Part shown: one piece after another, positions 62,068 to 64,000 of the stretch | Position numbering within the stretch: position 1 is the stretch's first letter | Layout: every line of letters starts with the position of its first letter | Assembly: GCA_030141605.1 (NCBI GenBank) | Contig: JAQGDQ010000087.1 | Span: 124,001 to 188,000, forward strand | Length of the DNA stretch: 64,000 nt | Reading direction: 5' to 3' | Source: Tubiluchus corallicola | Lineage: Eukaryota; Priapulida; Priapulimorpha; Priapulimorphida; Tubiluchidae | Notes under the pieces: model-generated | What the model saw: only the letters and a program-made list of their open reading frames with translations | Told to the model about the DNA's origin: nothing | Database searches by the model: none | Made by a program: the position numbers and the translations under genes

Positions 62068-62512
62068 CTAATGCTATCTCTGTATACAGTAAGACAGCAT
62101 ATAAATCATTCATGCGATCATACATATGTTGCTATCTCTGTATACAATAAGTAAGACAGCATATAAATCATTCATACGATCATATGTTGCTATCTCTGTA
62201 TACAATAAATAAGACAGCATATAAATCATTCATACGATCGTACATATGTTGCTATCTCTGTATACAATAAGACAGCATATAAATCATTCATACGATCGTA
62301 CATATGTTGCTATCTCTGTATACAATAAGACAGCATATAAATCATTCATACGATCATACATATGTTGCTATCTCTGTATACAATAAGGTACATATGTTTC
62401 TATCTCTGTATACAATAAGACAGCATATAAATCATTCATACGATCGTACATATGTTGCTATCTCTGTATACAATAAGACAGCATATAAATCATTCATACG
62501 ATCATACTTCAT
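62068..62512 (+). repeat. 58-bp tandem satellite, about 7-8 copies
   Basis: The unit is TGTTGCTATCTCTGTATACA, ATAAGACAGCATATAAATCA, TTCATACGATCGTACATA. Copies differ by small indels (an extra AAGT or AATA near 62147 and 62208) and by loss of most of one unit near 62387. The inverted motif ATACGATCGTA lies at each unit junction. The open frame across 62304-62531 is a repeat artefact. Confidence 0.93.
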
Positions 62513-62514
62513 AC

Positions 62515-64000
62515 ATATGATGCGTACATAATCAAAAACTCAAGAAGAGTTTTTTTTAAAGTTTTATTTTTGAACTATTTTCTTGTGCTTTGTGTTACAC
62601 AAAAATACCTTGCGCTTGAGGATTTTATCTTGTGCGCTCATCATACTTCTAATTGAGAATTGATGCAGGGCGCGGAGTGCTATGTGTTGTTACATCTGCG
62701 TGATGTTGCCTTTATTGATCTAATTTCAAATTTCTTTGGCGTTGATTGAGCAAAGATTAAATGTGTATTGATGTAGCAAGTCCCTGAGCTGAAACCGGGA
62801 AAAGGTGAAGGAAGCCCTGTTGTTGTAAAAGTAGTAAGTGACCATTGGTTGTTAGTTAAGGGCGAGTTATGCCACATGTCAATGTCAAAAGAAGTTTACG
62901 TCTGTTTTGTACTTTCTCGTTAAAGGATAGCTGCTGCATAGGCAATTGTTGAGACCAGAGGCCTTTTCCGACTGCTTTGTGTTGAAATAAATTTTCAACG
63001 TTTCTCGTGCAAATTAGATAATGTGGCTTATACCGTGTGTCAATGTACGATTTAATTCACAGAATAATAAGGTTTTTGTTTATATAATTTGTTGTTAGGT
63101 GGCATTTTACGTATTGTCTCTGATTTTCATTAATCAGTTCAAACCAACTGCAAACATGTTATAATTTTGAAACACGCTATTCAAACATTAAGATCACATT
63201 TACCAGTGCTCACAGAAAGTTGATTTACAAGCGTTTGGCATATATAAAACGAATTTATTGCCTATGCTTCGGGAATTAGTTTAAATTTTCATTAAAATTG
63301 ATGGTGTATCGGTGGAAAGTGCGTGTTTTCTTCTGGCCGCAGATTTGTGTCAACATTTCGTATGATTGATGCTCCTTCAAAATGCAATTTATGATAGGCT
63401 GAGGATTGTTTGTGTGCCTAGTAAAACGTTGTGTACATAAAGGCAAGCAGTAATTGCATTAAATTAGCATTAGGGATTTGTTTGTTGGGCTAGACTGATC
63501 GCGCGTGTTACTGCAATGATTTCCACGAGCATCTTAAAACTAATGAAATGGCTTGACTTTTGATTAGGCAGGCGGTTTACCGCTGCTGTGAAGCAAAAGA
63601 TACGAATTTTATGAACGAATCTTAAAACATAAACCTCGAATTTCGAACGCATATGCACTGTAATTATGCACTCGCTTTAGGGTTTAGCTTGAGACCTAAA
63701 TTTAAAGGCCCAAATAATTAGAATAAGGCCGCACACAATAATTTAAGTCATTGTATACATATGTCAATAGACTGCATATCATTGTGATTATCATATCAGC
63801 CTTTACTTTAGCTTTTGTTTTTCATCAGCAAGTCAAATTCGCCAAGATTTGATGTAACTGGAGATTTGTTTAACTTCCTCTTCCGCTAATAAACTTTTAA
63901 AACACTTTATGATTTCACGGGTTTCACTTTCATTTTGCATGAAAGCTTTTCTTGTTCTGTTTGGGCAGTCGTATTATGTTTACCTTTGCATATAAAGTCG
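62515..64000. other. Noncoding stretch to window end
   Basis: No exon, RNA gene or repeat family recognised. The liprin-alpha coiled-coil exon expected downstream was not seen here. Confidence 0.4.

Larger units (their letters stand above)
8304..64000 (+). other. Presumed very large liprin-alpha intron 2 (incomplete)
   Basis: The donor GTATGT at 8304 is clear, and no exon encoding the next conserved liprin-alpha segment was recognised by eye before the end of the window. The interval is full of repeats and decayed mobile elements, listed separately, with scattered GC-richer islands. One possible foreign coding exon (56747-56857) lies inside it. The statement that it is all one intron is an inference from absence. 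Confidence 0.6.

Noticed and set aside
1-64000. CRISPR-like or bacterial defence-type system
   Set aside because: Tandem repeats here lack the unique equal-length spacers of CRISPR arrays, and the window is clearly intron-bearing eukaryotic DNA.

Overview
The window looks like intron-rich, AT-rich animal nuclear DNA, most probably from an insect or other arthropod with a large genome. There are no bacterial operons and no long open reading frames. The only confidently recognised gene is the 5' end of liprin-alpha (PPFIA / Liprin-alpha family) on the + strand. Its first coding exon is 6545-6646 and its second is 8154-8303; both are phase 0 with good splice sites, and together they give the 84 N-terminal residues. 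The start (MWNNMMCDVMPTISED...) is of the insect liprin-alpha type. The next conserved exon, which carries the rest of the coiled coil, was not seen downstream. The remaining 55.7 kb is therefore best read as a very large liprin-alpha intron, unless another gene is nested in it. The exact species cannot be told; a hemimetabolous insect with large introns is a guess.

Layout. 1-5.4 kb: upstream DNA with a degenerate repeat array (about 0.9-1.5 kb), a decayed duplication (2.25-2.66 kb) and a broken minus-strand coding fossil (4.86-5.27 kb). 5.7-8.3 kb: liprin-alpha upstream region, exon 1, a 1.5 kb intron with a tRNA-headed SINE in reverse, and exon 2. 8.56-11.5 kb: a roughly 2.9 kb structure with two long inverted arms (about 640-666 bp), possibly a foldback element, with a small TIR element in its spacer. 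16.8-17.4 kb: relic of a Tc1/mariner-type transposase. 19.6-22.0, 43.3-44.0 and 49.2-49.6 kb: four copies of one repeat family bounded by TTAA, probably piggyBac-type MITEs. 23.5-24.5 kb: pentanucleotide arrays in both orientations. 28.6-29.1 kb: two tRNA-like modules, a TTAGG-like tract and a retroelement tail. 32.7, 57.1 and 60.5 kb: three further MITE-like elements with inverted ends. 36.6 kb: a long (ATGT)n microsatellite. 40.7 kb: a 45-bp minisatellite open on both strands. 62.07-62.5 kb: a 58-bp satellite.

A second possible coding start lies at 56747-56857 (+): 37 codons from an ATG to a clean CAG|GTAAGT donor, in a locally GC-richer stretch. I do not recognise its product. It could be the first coding exon of a nested or neighbouring gene.

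No CRISPR, rRNA, intact tRNA, intact transposon or defence-type system was seen. I found no undescribed multigene system. The items most worth checking are the long inverted repeat, the unidentified exon, the minus-strand fossil and several CpG-richer islands inside the giant intron that could be conserved regulatory elements.
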